Notes: generated from the letters alone by a model not told the origin. DNA of 64,000 bases from Flavobacterium xinjiangense (GCF_900142885.1 NZ_FRCL01000005.1:124001-188000), one strand, 5' to 3'; positions 33,725 to 43,055 are shown, counted from the stretch's first letter. Numbers and translations: made by a program.

Positions 33725-33758
33725 TATATCGTAAATTAGCCTAAATAATTGTATCTAA

Positions 33759-34823
33759 ATGAAGAATTTTTTTTTAACAGTGTTGGCTTTTTCTTGTTTA
33801 TGGTCTTGTAAGACAATTAATTATGGCAATAAAAAAAGTATAAATGCTACCTTTGAATCGGTCGAAATTGATACTCTTTTTCAAGATAAAATCAGCATTA
33901 GAGCCATAGCGATCGATAAAAATATAGTTTGGTACGCAGCTGATAACTCAAGATTCGGTTTTTTTGATTTGGAAAAAAATCAAAAGACTGAAAGTACCAT
34001 TGGTACTGATAAATCAAAAGCAGAGTTTAGAAGTATTGCTCAAACGACAAATAATATTTTTATTTTAAATGTTTCCAATCCTGCTTTACTGTATAAAATT
34101 CCTAAAGATGGTTCAAAAGCAAAATTAGTTTATCAAGAAAATAACGAGAACGTTTTTTACGATAGTATGCAATTTTGGAATGATTCAGAAGGAATTGCGA
34201 TCGGAGATCCGCTAACAAATTGTTTCAATATAATAACTACACGAGACGGTGGTAATTCCTGGAATAAGATTGTGTGCGATAAATTGCCGCAACTTAGTGA
34301 GGGAGAAGCAGCATTTGCGGCAAGCAATACTAATATTGTAATTAAGGGAAATAGAACATGGATTGTTTCCGGAGGAAAGAAAGCAAGAGTTTTTTATTCG
34401 CCAAATAAAGGGAATTCTTGGGAAGTTTTTGACACGCCGATAATTCAAGGAAAAACAATGACTGGGATTTTCACCGCCGATTTCTATGATTCTCAAAACG
34501 GATTTGTTGCCGGAGGAAATTATGAATTTCTAAACCAAAATTTTGGAAATAAAGCATCGTCAGACGATGGAGGAAAAACTTGGAATTTACGTGCTGAAAA
34601 TCAGGGATTCGGGTATGCTTCCTGTGCGCAATATGTACCTGGTGGTAAAGGTAAAGCACTTGTTGTTGTAGGTGCATCAGGATTGTATTATTCCTCAGAC
34701 AGTGGAAATACATGGAAACAGTTATCTAAGGATTCCAGTCTTTTCACGATTCGATTTATTGATAATCATACCGCAATAGCGGCAGGTAAAAATAAAATGG
34801 TTCGCATCGTTTTTAAGAAATAA
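33759..34823 (+). CDS. Ycf48/BNR-repeat lipoprotein
   Basis: A 354-residue lipoprotein (lipobox L-W-S-C, Cys17) forming a beta-propeller. Four Asp-box-like turns are visible: T-R-D-G-G-N-S-W, S-P-N-K-G-N-S-W, S-D-D-G-G-K-T-W and S-S-D-S-G-N-T-W. Genome annotations often call this group oxidoreductase; the sequence shows only a propeller, and no catalytic residues can be assigned. Anchored in the periplasm or on the surface. Confidence 0.85.
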   Translation: MKNFFLTVLAFSCLWSCKTINYGNKKSINATFESVEIDTLFQDKISIRAIAIDKNIVWYAADNSRFGFFDLEKNQKTESTIGTDKSKAEFRSIAQTTNNIFILNVSNPALLYKIPKDGSKAKLVYQENNENVFYDSMQFWNDSEGIAIGDPLTNCFNIITTRDGGNSWNKIVCDKLPQLSEGEAAFAASNTNIVIKGNRTWIVSGGKKARVFYSPNKGNSWEVFDTPIIQGKTMTGIFTADFYDSQNGFVAGGNYEFLNQNFGNKASSDDGGKTWNLRAENQGFGYASCAQYVPGGKGKALVVVGASGLYYSSDSGNTWKQLSKDSSLFTIRFIDNHTAIAAGKNKMVRIVFKK

Positions 34824-34866
34824 AAAAAACCTAAACAAAATATTTTATTTTGTTTAGGTTTTTTTT
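34823..34866. terminator. Bidirectional terminator between convergent genes
   Basis: A long stem (AAAACCTAAACAAAAT with its complement) flanked by A and T runs, between the propeller gene and the Spy-like gene. Confidence 0.88.
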
Positions 34867-34881
34867 AAATCAGCAAAGAAC

Positions 34882-35343
34882 TTAATCTCTTCTCGGACCT
34901 TTATCTCTGTATTGTTGTAAAAGTTTTCTATTGAAATTCTCTTCTGATTTGCGGAGTTTAATGATTTTTGTAGCTGGAATAATTCCTTTCAGTGTTGCAA
35001 TGAAATTTTTTCGCAAAACGAATAATTCTTCTTCTGTGCTTTCCATTTGATTCAAGAAAGCGCTAGCTTCTTTTTCGGTCATTTTATCTAAAGTTTCGTC
35101 ATTCATTCTCCTCATGAATGATTTCATTTTTTGATGTCTTAATTCAAATTGTTTATCATCAAAAGTGTTGTAGACAGGCCAAAATTTCTCTGCTTCACTA
35201 GAAGTTAACTTTAATTCAGTTGTTAAAAAAGCGACTTTCATAGCTTTAATTTGTTCTTTTTTTTCTCTCATTCCTTCGCCTTGGCCATAAAAGCTGAAGG
35301 AGATTAATAATAATAGGATTGGAAATAATTTTTTAAGTTTCAT
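34882..35343 (-). CDS. Spy/CpxP-like periplasmic protein, third gene of the ECF sigma operon
   Basis: A 153-residue protein from the ATG at 35343, with a signal peptide ending in F-Y-G-Q. The mature part is all helical and rich in Lys, Glu and Met, with L-T-S-S-E-A-E-K-F-W-P-V-Y, which resembles the L-T-x-x-Q motif region of Spy/CpxP and of zinc-resistance sensor proteins. Flavobacterial annotations call it sensor of ECF-type sigma factor. It would act in the periplasm as a chaperone or stress sensor. Confidence 0.78.
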   Translation of the reverse strand: MKLKKLFPILLLLISFSFYGQGEGMREKKEQIKAMKVAFLTTELKLTSSEAEKFWPVYNTFDDKQFELRHQKMKSFMRRMNDETLDKMTEKEASAFLNQMESTEEELFVLRKNFIATLKGIIPATKIIKLRKSEENFNRKLLQQYRDKGPRRD

Positions 35344-35373
35344 TGTTTTATTTTTCAAGTTCAATTTTAATTT

Positions 35374-35796
35374 TTATTCGATAAGTAAATGTTGCATATC
35401 AGTATCTGTAGTTAGAATGTCTTCAATAACTTTGTCTTCAGCCGAAGAAACCGGTTGCATTTTAGCAATATCTTCCGTTTCTAACTCACTAATTAAATCA
35501 TATTGATTAAGGCTAGACTGATAGGCTAGATAATTTTCCAAAGTCGTTTGGTCTAATTCTTTTGGAGTTGTTGAAATACTGGTATAAATTGGAATCATTA
35601 GTGCGAGTACTAAAAGCGCAGCAACCATCATGATTACCGCTTTTCTTTTTTGAAAAATCGAGATCACTTTTGGTTCACTTTCGGGTAACTGCTGTAAAAC
35701 TTTGGCCGAAAAATGATCAAAATAATGGTCTGGAGTTTTGAATCCTGACTCAATTTTAGGTTCGTTTTCTAATTTAAATTCTTTCATAATACTCAT
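35374..35796 (-). CDS. Single-pass membrane protein, candidate anti-sigma factor
   Basis: A 140-residue protein (a second ATG at 35787 is equally possible). It has a soluble N-terminal part with F-K-T-P-D-H-Y-F-D-H-F, one membrane helix at about 53-70 and an acidic C-terminal part outside. That topology and its position immediately after the ECF sigma gene (24 bases) argue for an anti-sigma role, but there is no recognisable zinc-binding anti-sigma motif. Confidence 0.7.
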   Translation of the reverse strand: MSIMKEFKLENEPKIESGFKTPDHYFDHFSAKVLQQLPESEPKVISIFQKRKAVIMMVAALLVLALMIPIYTSISTTPKELDQTTLENYLAYQSSLNQYDLISELETEDIAKMQPVSSAEDKVIEDILTTDTDMQHLLIE

Positions 35797-35820
35797 TAGA
35801 CTTAATTAAATATAAAAGGT

Positions 35821-36363
35821 TTAATTTGCCGTTACAAAGGCTTCTATCTTTTTTACTGCATGGTGATACGATGCTTTTAAAGCACCGACTGAAGTTCCCA
35901 GGATTTCCGAAATTTCTTCATATTTAAGTTCTTCACAATATTTCATTTTAAAAACTAATTGTTGTTTTTGAGGTAAATTAGCAATTGCTTTTTGTAATTT
36001 AAGTTGGATTTCATTTCCGTCAAAAAACACATCTGCTTGTAAATTATCAATAGTTTTATTTTGTAATTCCTCTGATGAAATTCGGTTAATTTTTGATTTC
36101 TGATTTAAAAAAGTCAGTGCTTCATTAGTGGCAATACGATACATCCAAGAAAATAATTTACTTTCACCTTTGAAATTTTTTAAATATTGAAAAACTTTCA
36201 CAAACGTATTTTGCAAGACATCATCTGCATCGTCGTGGTGTAATACAATATTTCGGATATGATTGTATAACGGTCTTTGATATTCTAGCAAGAGTTCTTT
36301 AAACGCTTCATTTTGCGTTTTAGGGTTCAATAACTTTTTAATGAATTCCAGTTCTTCTTGCAA
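35821..36363 (-). CDS. ECF-type RNA polymerase sigma factor
   Basis: A 180-residue sigma-70 family member with region 2 (D-D-A-D-D-V-L-Q-N-T-F-V-K-V-F, W-M-Y-R-I-A-T-N-E-A) and region 4 (L-P-Q-K-Q-Q-L-V-F-K-M-K-Y, Y-E-E-I-S-E-I-L-G-T-S-V-G-A-L-K). The start codon is TTG at 36363; an in-frame stop lies 18 bases upstream and no earlier ATG is available. First gene of the operon with the anti-sigma candidate and Spy-like protein. It probably directs a cell-envelope stress response. Confidence 0.9.
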   Translation of the reverse strand: MQEELEFIKKLLNPKTQNEAFKELLLEYQRPLYNHIRNIVLHHDDADDVLQNTFVKVFQYLKNFKGESKLFSWMYRIATNEALTFLNQKSKINRISSEELQNKTIDNLQADVFFDGNEIQLKLQKAIANLPQKQQLVFKMKYCEELKYEEISEILGTSVGALKASYHHAVKKIEAFVTAN

Positions 36364-36424
36364 GGTTTTTTTATCTGTTTAGAATAGAATTTATCAAATA
36401 GGTTTAATCGAATCAAAAAAATAA

Positions 36425-37678
36425 TTAAAATTCAGAAGGAATCTCTACTTCTTTAACCGGAGCAGGAACAGTCTTTTTTGTTTTTGGAACAACTGCTTCT
36501 GTTTTAGCTTTTGGTGTAGCAACTGCTGTTTTAGTTTTTGGTGCAGTAACGTCAGTATTAGCTTTTGGAGGGACAACATCAGTTTTAGGGGTTACAACAT
36601 CAGTCGGATTTGGCATAGCTTCTACTTTTTTTGTCATAACATTAATTTTATTAACCACAATTTTTGGTTTTGTAGGGTAATATATTTCAGTTACCCATTT
36701 AGAAGGGCTTTCTGTTTCGGTTTTACCAATGGTATAGACTTCAATATGAGATAAAGAAGGATCAGCGACAATTTGTTTTGCATTACGATAGGCTTTGGCT
36801 TTATCAAGTGCTTTTACAATGTGCGAATAGTCACCGGTCAAAGTTGTTTTTATGGCTTCATACGCTTCTAATTTTCCGGTTAAGAGGTCGCTTCCTGCAC
36901 TCGTATATATCTGATTTTTGATTGGAACGCAAATGGATATTTTCGTGAGGCCATTTACAAGATCATAAGTATGGTATATTACAAACGGTTTTCCGGCTAA
37001 AGGAAGATTGTTTTTTTTGCAAAAAGTAATTATTTTTGGAGTAACGATTCTGAAATTTTTGATAACTTTTGAAATTTCACTGGTGAAGGTTTGATGCAAA
37101 TAAAAGGTCTCAGGCATTTTTACCAAACCATCTACTTTTACGGCATAGGTATTTATTTCATAATCCAGCGTTTTATCTAAGTTAGCAAGACTCTTTTCGT
37201 ACATGCCCCCAATAACTTTATCAACGCCCCCATTAAAAGCGGTGTAAATCTTAAAAATAAAGCTCATTTTACCAGTAGTTTTCCAAGTAACTTTTGTTCC
37301 ACCCACAGTGTCTTTGAAACTCCAGAACACATTGGAAGCGGTTCCTTCATAATTCATTTTTTGCGCTATACTATCGTTTTCTTTTACAAAAAAAGTTTTC
37401 ATGTTTCCATTACCCTCTTTTCCTTCCCAGGAATAAGATGCTCCTTTTCCAACAGTATTTTGCGGATAATTTATTTTCATTTCGGGATCTTGAGCTATCC
37501 AAGAACCAAAATTAGCCCAGTTCTTATAATCATTTACATAATTATAAACCGCTGCTTTAGGCGAATTAATAACTTTATTTCGTTCTACCGTATAATCTCC
37601 TTTTTGCGTTGCCACAAAAATTGATAATGCTACTATACTAAGTAAAACTAAAAGAAATAAATATTTTAAAATCTTCAT
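36425..37678 (-). CDS. Membrane-anchored SRPBCC-GyrI-like fusion with Lys/Pro/Thr-rich tail
   Basis: A 417-residue protein. An N-terminal membrane helix (residues 4-23) is followed by an SRPBCC/START-like domain (about 30-175, Y-N-Y-V-N-D-Y-K-N-W-A-N-F-G-S-W) and a GyrI-like effector-binding domain (about 180-340, P-F-V-I-Y-H-T-Y-D and G-D-Y-S-H-I-V-K-A-L). The last 65 residues are a low-complexity tail with repeated T-P-K and A-P-K units. Both domains bind small ligands. It lies 61 bases upstream of the sigma gene on the same strand, so it may be co-transcribed with the stress operon. Confidence 0.82.
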   Translation of the reverse strand: MKILKYLFLLVLLSIVALSIFVATQKGDYTVERNKVINSPKAAVYNYVNDYKNWANFGSWIAQDPEMKINYPQNTVGKGASYSWEGKEGNGNMKTFFVKENDSIAQKMNYEGTASNVFWSFKDTVGGTKVTWKTTGKMSFIFKIYTAFNGGVDKVIGGMYEKSLANLDKTLDYEINTYAVKVDGLVKMPETFYLHQTFTSEISKVIKNFRIVTPKIITFCKKNNLPLAGKPFVIYHTYDLVNGLTKISICVPIKNQIYTSAGSDLLTGKLEAYEAIKTTLTGDYSHIVKALDKAKAYRNAKQIVADPSLSHIEVYTIGKTETESPSKWVTEIYYPTKPKIVVNKINVMTKKVEAMPNPTDVVTPKTDVVPPKANTDVTAPKTKTAVATPKAKTEAVVPKTKKTVPAPVKEVEIPSEF

Positions 37679-37992
37679 GATATATTGGGGGTTATATCCC
37701 GTAAAGTTATAAATTTTATTAATAAACTAAAGGAACTATAAAATAATAATAAAATTGGTAGTTCAATCTGAAGCTGGTTTAGGTGCAATAGCAACTTAAA
37801 ATTGGCAACATAATTGTTTATTAAAAGTCGTTCAAAGTTAACAGGCTACAAAAACACACTTTGGAACAGAACGAGGCTAGTTATTTTTTGATCGTACTTT
37901 AGCAGAAAATATTCTGTACTTTTTATCTATTATTCAAAGATGGCGTATATTTGTTGAATAATAATTTATTAAACACTTAAATATCATTAATA
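37679..37992. other. Intergenic region between divergent genes
   Basis: About 310 bases separating the SRPBCC-GyrI gene and the M49 peptidase gene. AT-rich; no motif I can defend and no open frame of note. Confidence 0.5.
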
Positions 37993-40029
37993 ATGAAATT
38001 ACTTAAAATTGCTGGATTATTTGTGACTCTAACGGTTTCTGTTATTTGTAACGGACAAATAGCAAAAACTGCCGAAGCAAAAATTACAGAGAAAGCTCCT
38101 TTTGATTATGTTGTAGAGCAATTTGCTGATATTAAAGTATTGCGTTATCAAATTCCGGGTTGGGAAAACCTAACTTTAAAAGAACAAAAGTTAGTTTATT
38201 ATTTGACGCAAGCAGGAACATCAGGACGAGATATAATGTGGGACCAACATTATAAATACAACCTTAAAATCAGAAAAGCATTAGAGCATATTTACCAAAA
38301 TTATGCAGGGAAAAAAACTTCAGAAGACTGGAAAAACTTTGAAATATACCTAAAAAGAGTTTGGTTTTCAAATGGAATACACCATCATTATTCCAGCGAA
38401 AAAATTAAACCGGGTTTTTCTGCAGCATACCTTAGCAGTTTGATGAAAGCTACTAAAACAACTTTATCACCTTCTGTTACAGCAATTATTTTTAATGATG
38501 TGGATACAAAAAGAGTAAATCTTGATGAATCTAAAGGTTTATTAGAAGGTTCTGCAATTAATTTTTACGAAAAAGGAATTACATTAAAAGAAGTTGAAGA
38601 TTTTTACGCTAAAAAAACAAGTCCAGATCCTAAAAGGCCCTATTCTTATGGTTTGAATTCTAAATTGGTTCGAAATGCAAAAGGACAATTAGAAGAAAAA
38701 GTTTGGAAAAGCAAAGGAATGTATGGTGCAGCTATCGATAAAATTATTTATTGGTTAGAAAAAGCTAAGGGTGTAGCCGAAAATAAGAAGCAAGGTGACG
38801 CGTTAGGTTTGCTTATTAACTATTACAAAACAGGTAGTTTAAAAACTTGGGATGATTACAATATTGCTTGGTTGCACGCAACTGAAGGGAATATTGATTA
38901 CATCAATGGTTTTATTGAAGTATATAATGACCCATTAGGATATAGAGGTTCGTATGAAGGAATCGTTCAGATCAAGGATTTTGATATGTCGGCAAAAATG
39001 GAAGTTGTTTCTAAAAATGCCCAATGGTTTGAAGATAATTCCCCTTTAATGCCAGAACATAAAAAGAAAAATGTTGTAGGTGTTTCCTACAAAACAGTAA
39101 TTGTTGCGGGTGAATCGGGAGATTCTTCACCAGCTACGCCTATTGGAGTAAACCTTCCAAATGCCGATTGGATTCGTGCGGAACATGGTTCGAAATCAGT
39201 TTCTTTGGGTAATATTATTGATTCTTATGCTAAAGCTGCAGGAAAAGGAAAATTGCAGGAATTCGCAAATGATGAGGAGGAAATTGCTTTGGCTAAAAAA
39301 TATGGTGAAATAGGGGATAAGATGCATACTGCTTTACACGAAGTGGTTGGTCATGCTTCAGGACAAATAAACCCTGGTGTAGGAACTCCAAAAGAATCAT
39401 TAAAAAGTTATGCTTCCACTCTTGAGGAAGGTAGAGCTGATTTAGTTGGTTTATACTATTTATACAATCCTAAACTACAAGAATTAGGATTAGTTGATGA
39501 TTGGAAAAAACTGGGAATGGAATCTTATGACAGTTATATCCGTAATGGTTTAATGACGCAGTTAGTTCGTTTAGAATTAGGCGCAAATATTGAGGAAGCA
39601 CACATGAGAAACCGTCAGTGGGTAAGTTCATGGGTTTTTGAAAAAGGGAAAAAAGACAATGTTATTGAGAAAATAACTCGTAATGGGAAAACTTATTTCA
39701 ATATTACTGATTATGAAAAATTACATGATTTATTCGGACAACTATTAAGAGAAGTACAACGAATTAAATCGGAAGGTGACTTTAATGCGGGAAAAGCATT
39801 AGTGGAAGACTACGGTGTAAAAGTAGATCAGAAATTACATGTTGAAGTTTTAGAACGTAATAAACAATTCGCTTCGGCAGCCTATAGTGGTTTTGTTAAT
39901 CCAGTATTAGTTCCAAAATTAGATAAAAAAGGGAATATTATTTCTATCGAAGTAAAACAACCAAAAACATTTGCGGAACAAATGCTGAAATATTCTAAGA
40001 ACTTTGGGTTTTTGCCTTCGGAAAACTAG
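37993..40029 (+). CDS. Secreted dipeptidyl peptidase III (peptidase family M49)
   Basis: A 678-residue zinc peptidase with a signal peptide (cleavage after I-C-N-G-Q). The M49 signature is complete: H-E-V-V-G-H with His449, Glu450 and His454, and E-E-G-R-A-D-L with Glu479 as the third zinc ligand. Eukaryotic DPP III is cytosolic; the signal here puts the enzyme in the periplasm. It removes dipeptides from the N-terminus of oligopeptides. Databases often mislabel this group dihydrofolate reductase. Single gene with its own terminator. Confidence 0.92.
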   Translation: MKLLKIAGLFVTLTVSVICNGQIAKTAEAKITEKAPFDYVVEQFADIKVLRYQIPGWENLTLKEQKLVYYLTQAGTSGRDIMWDQHYKYNLKIRKALEHIYQNYAGKKTSEDWKNFEIYLKRVWFSNGIHHHYSSEKIKPGFSAAYLSSLMKATKTTLSPSVTAIIFNDVDTKRVNLDESKGLLEGSAINFYEKGITLKEVEDFYAKKTSPDPKRPYSYGLNSKLVRNAKGQLEEKVWKSKGMYGAAIDKIIYWLEKAKGVAENKKQGDALGLLINYYKTGSLKTWDDYNIAWLHATEGNIDYINGFIEVYNDPLGYRGSYEGIVQIKDFDMSAKMEVVSKNAQWFEDNSPLMPEHKKKNVVGVSYKTVIVAGESGDSSPATPIGVNLPNADWIRAEHGSKSVSLGNIIDSYAKAAGKGKLQEFANDEEEIALAKKYGEIGDKMHTALHEVVGHASGQINPGVGTPKESLKSYASTLEEGRADLVGLYYLYNPKLQELGLVDDWKKLGMESYDSYIRNGLMTQLVRLELGANIEEAHMRNRQWVSSWVFEKGKKDNVIEKITRNGKTYFNITDYEKLHDLFGQLLREVQRIKSEGDFNAGKALVEDYGVKVDQKLHVEVLERNKQFASAAYSGFVNPVLVPKLDKKGNIISIEVKQPKTFAEQMLKYSKNFGFLPSEN

Positions 40030-40041
40030 AAGAATAATTTC

Positions 40042-40079
40042 AAAAAAAATGCTCACCTTTTCAAGTGGGCATTCTTTTA
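40042..40079. terminator. Terminator between the M49 gene and the small membrane protein gene
   Basis: AATGCTCAC pairs (one G-U) with GTGGGCATT, followed by T-rich sequence; A-run on the other side. Confidence 0.75.
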
Positions 40080-40097
40080 TTCCAAAAAATAAAGATT

Positions 40098-40286
40098 CTA
40101 ACGTTTGAAAAATATTTTTATCATAAATAGAATTCCAATAAAAATTAAAAAACCGATTAATATCTTGTAATTTCCTTCGTAAAATATTTTGTGCATTTTT
40201 ACATCCTTTCGGTAAGCAATTACCATCGCAATAACAAAAGCAACAAAAAAACAGCCTGCAAATATCAATTGTCCTTGACTAAACAT
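40098..40286 (-). CDS. Small two-helix membrane protein
   Basis: A 62-residue protein: M-F-S-Q-G-Q, helix 8-24, a basic loop (Y-R-K-D-V-K-M-H-K) and a second helix at 42-59, ending K-R. The short size and regular membrane pattern, plus a separate promoter region and convergent terminator, support it as real. I recall similar uncharacterised proteins in other flavobacteria. Function unknown. Confidence 0.75.
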   Translation of the reverse strand: MFSQGQLIFAGCFFVAFVIAMVIAYRKDVKMHKIFYEGNYKILIGFLIFIGILFMIKIFFKR

Positions 40287-40367
40287 AGTTTAAATTATTT
40301 GCAACAAAAATAGTTAATAGTTTAGAAATAGTTGCTAATTTGCCTTTTCATTTAAAAAATAAAAAAG

Positions 40368-40754
40368 ATGCAAAAACAAATTGATTCAGTTAAGGTATTT
40401 CATACTGCATTTAAAATAGGACATAGCGAAATTCCAACAGCTGATTTGGGAGAAAGCAAACATACCCTTCGTTATAATTTAATGAAAGAAGAAAATGAGG
40501 AATATCTTGAAGCAGTTCAAAACAATGATTTGGTAGAAATTGCTGATGCCCTTGGAGATATGATGTATATTCTATGTGGGACTATAATTGAACATGGTTT
40601 GCAACACAAAATTGAAGCAGTTTTCGATGAAATTCAGCGTAGTAATATGAGTAAGTTAGGAGAAGATGGAAATCCTATTTATCGTGAAGACGGCAAGGTT
40701 ATGAAAGGCCCTAATTATTTCAAACCAAATTTTTCAAAAATACTTGGAGAATAA
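40368..40754 (+). CDS. MazG-like / phosphoribosyl-ATP pyrophosphohydrolase-like protein
   Basis: A 128-residue all-alpha NTP pyrophosphatase. The metal-binding pattern is visible: E-E-N-E-E-Y followed by D-A-L-G-D-M-M-Y. The C-terminal part (I-Q-R-S-N-M-S-K-L and P-N-Y-F-K-P-N) matches the stand-alone PRA-PH/MazG-like type found in Bacteroidota and phages. It probably hydrolyses a nucleoside triphosphate; the exact substrate is unclear, and it is not part of a his operon here. Confidence 0.87.
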   Translation: MQKQIDSVKVFHTAFKIGHSEIPTADLGESKHTLRYNLMKEENEEYLEAVQNNDLVEIADALGDMMYILCGTIIEHGLQHKIEAVFDEIQRSNMSKLGEDGNPIYREDGKVMKGPNYFKPNFSKILGE

Positions 40755-40830
40755 GGAACGGATTCAAATTGTTTGAATTAGGCGATAGAAATTTATTTTT
40801 AAATTGGGTTACGCGAGTTCGAGTAATATA

Positions 40831-40868
40831 AAAAAAAGCGATTTTCATTATGAAAATCGCTTTTTTTT
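40831..40868. terminator. Bidirectional terminator between MazG-like gene and ilvE
   Basis: AGCGATTTTCAT pairs with ATGAAAATCGCT with flanking A and T runs. Confidence 0.9.
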
Positions 40869-40886
40869 ATACTTGAAATCTAAAGT

Positions 40887-41954
40887 CTATACTTTAACAG
40901 TCCAACCAAAAGTATCTTCAGCTAGTTTATTTTGAATATTAGTTAATTTATCTTTTAGTTGCAATGCCATTGAATTCTCATTTTTAGGTAATTCATAATA
41001 AACATCTTGATAAGAAAATCCAGAGATAGGACTAACTACTGCGGCCGTTCCAGCACCGAAAATTTCTTTCAAGCTTCCATTTTTGGAGGCTTCAACAAGT
41101 TCAGAAACTAAAACAGGACGCACATCTACATTAATTCCTTCACTTTTGGCTAACTCAAGCAAAGTCTTTCTAGTCACACCATCAAGAATTCTTTCACTTA
41201 CTGGAGCGGTAAATAATGTATCGTTTATTCTAAAAAATACATTCATTGTCCCAGCTTCTTCCAGTTTGGTATGTGTGGCATCATCGGTCCAAATCACTTG
41301 TTGGAAACCTTGTTTGTTAGCTAAACTAGTAGGGTAAAATTGTGCAGCATAATTTCCGGCAGCTTTTGCAGCTCCAATTCCGCCATTAGCCGCTCTGCTG
41401 TAATGCTCAGCGATAAGAACCTTAACTTCACCTGCATAATAAGCGCTTACCGGTGATAAAATGATCATAAATTTATAATCATCAGATGGGTTCGCTATTA
41501 CACCAGTTCCTGTAGCGATCATAAATGGTCTGATGTACATGGAATTTCCTTTACCTCTTTTTATCCATGCCTCATCTAATTGAAGTAATTCCTTCAAACC
41601 GCTCATAAATATGTCTTCTGGCACTTCTTGCATTGCCATTCTAACAGCTGATTTATTGAAACGTTTGTAGTTCTCATCAGGTCTAAATAACCAGATTGCA
41701 TCATCCTCATCTTTGTAAGCTTTCATACCTTCAAAGATAGCTTGACCATAATGGAAAACTCTTGTGGAAGGGTCTAACAAAAAGGGCGCATAAGGCTTAA
41801 TGACTGGTTTTTGCCACTCTCCGTTTTTAAAATCACATTCAAATAAATGATCTGTAAAAACAGAACCGAAGCTTAAGTTTTCAAAGTCTACTTCATTAAT
41901 TTTTGTAGTAGCTGCTTTTATTATTTCAATTTTGCTAGTTTGAGTTGTACTCAT
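40887..41954 (-). CDS. ilvE: Branched-chain amino acid aminotransferase
   Basis: A 355-residue fold-type IV PLP enzyme of the longer (eukaryote-like) BCAT type. H-Y-G-Q-A-I-F-E-G at 68-76, Arg/Tyr in Y-I-R-P-F at 140-144, PLP-binding Lys197 in G-I-G-A-A-K, and E-E-A-G-T-M-N downstream. It makes or breaks down Val, Leu and Ile by transamination with 2-oxoglutarate. Monocistronic. Confidence 0.94.
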   Translation of the reverse strand: MSTTQTSKIEIIKAATTKINEVDFENLSFGSVFTDHLFECDFKNGEWQKPVIKPYAPFLLDPSTRVFHYGQAIFEGMKAYKDEDDAIWLFRPDENYKRFNKSAVRMAMQEVPEDIFMSGLKELLQLDEAWIKRGKGNSMYIRPFMIATGTGVIANPSDDYKFMIILSPVSAYYAGEVKVLIAEHYSRAANGGIGAAKAAGNYAAQFYPTSLANKQGFQQVIWTDDATHTKLEEAGTMNVFFRINDTLFTAPVSERILDGVTRKTLLELAKSEGINVDVRPVLVSELVEASKNGSLKEIFGAGTAAVVSPISGFSYQDVYYELPKNENSMALQLKDKLTNIQNKLAEDTFGWTVKV

Positions 41955-42259
41955 AATATGATAGTATTTTTTATATTTTTATAATTGAAGAACAAGAATA
42001 TTAAAATCTTTGATTTTTTCACAAAGCGAACATTGTTATTTGCAAAATTAAATAAAAATCATCGAAATCCTTGTGATAAAACTATTAATTATAGGATTTA
42101 ATTGTGATTTATTTATATTTAAAAAAATCGAAATAATTTGACTTAATTTATATCAAATAGATAAAAAATATAGAATTTTTTAGATGATACGTTTTAGTTT
42201 TGACTAAATTTGACCTGATCATAGCGCATAAAAACTACTAATAAACTCAATTTTTAATT
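41955..42259. other. Intergenic region between divergent ilvE and mnmD
   Basis: About 305 bases, AT-rich. It holds a TAnnTTTG box for mnmD at 42205-42212; I see no leader peptide or attenuator in front of ilvE. Confidence 0.5.
42205..42212 (+). promoter_or_regulatory. Candidate -7 box of mnmD
   Basis: TAAATTTG fits the TAnnTTTG consensus, 47 bases before the TTG start. No clear upstream TTG at proper spacing. Confidence 0.35.
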
Positions 42260-42922
42260 TTGAAAAGAGAAATTATTCAAACTCTTGACGGTTCTACAAC
42301 TATTCACATAGAAGAATGGGACGAATGTTATCACTCTAAGCATGGAGCAATTCAAGAAGCACAGCACGTTTTTATAAAAAATGGATTGTCCTTATTTGAA
42401 AATAAGCACTTGTCTATTTTAGAAATTGGTTTTGGAACGGGCTTAAATGCATTCATCACTTTTCTAGAAGCAAAAAAACTAAATCAGACGATTGACTATG
42501 TTGGAGTTGAAGCATACCCAATTTCTGCAGATGAAGTTCTTTCCATGAATTATGTTGCGGAGTTGAATGCAGCGAATGATAGCGCCATTTTTAAAACCAT
42601 GCATGAGAGTAACTGGGGGGAAGAAATCAATTTAAGCAAAGATTTTTCATTGATAAAAAGAAAGCAATTTTTTGAAGCAATTGAAGATATTGAGAAATTT
42701 GATTTAATATACTTCGATGCTTTTGGTTACCGAGTACAGCCAGAATTATGGAGCACTGAAATTTTTCAAAAAATGTATAATGCACTTAAACCAAATAGCG
42801 TTCTTGTTACTTATGCAGCGAGAGGAGTAGTGAAGAGAAGCATGATAGAAGTTGGCTTTAGCGTTGAAAAGCTCGAAGGGCCTCCCGGTAAAAGAGAGAT
42901 GTTTCGTGCTCGAAAAACATAG
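42260..42922 (+). CDS. mnmD: tRNA (mnm5s2U34) methyltransferase MnmD
   Basis: A 220-residue SAM-dependent methyltransferase of the stand-alone MnmD type. It begins at a TTG codon: an in-frame stop lies 18 bases upstream and no ATG precedes K-R-E-I-I-Q-T-L. Motifs: H-S-K-H-G-A-I-Q-E-A at 26-35, the SAM loop E-I-G-F-G-T-G-L-N, and F-D-L-I-Y-F-D-A-F-G-Y. It does the last methylation of the wobble uridine; E. coli has it fused as MnmC, and the oxidase half is absent here. Confidence 0.92.
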   Translation: MKREIIQTLDGSTTIHIEEWDECYHSKHGAIQEAQHVFIKNGLSLFENKHLSILEIGFGTGLNAFITFLEAKKLNQTIDYVGVEAYPISADEVLSMNYVAELNAANDSAIFKTMHESNWGEEINLSKDFSLIKRKQFFEAIEDIEKFDLIYFDAFGYRVQPELWSTEIFQKMYNALKPNSVLVTYAARGVVKRSMIEVGFSVEKLEGPPGKREMFRARKT

Positions 42923-43055
42923 AGAATCAATACAGATGTTTTTTACTGCTAAAATAAAAAATCAAAAAGAATGTTAATATGTAATGTTCTATCTATTTAA
43001 AATGTATTTTTACAGTAGCTAAAAATCAAGATCTAACCTATAATATTATTTTAAT

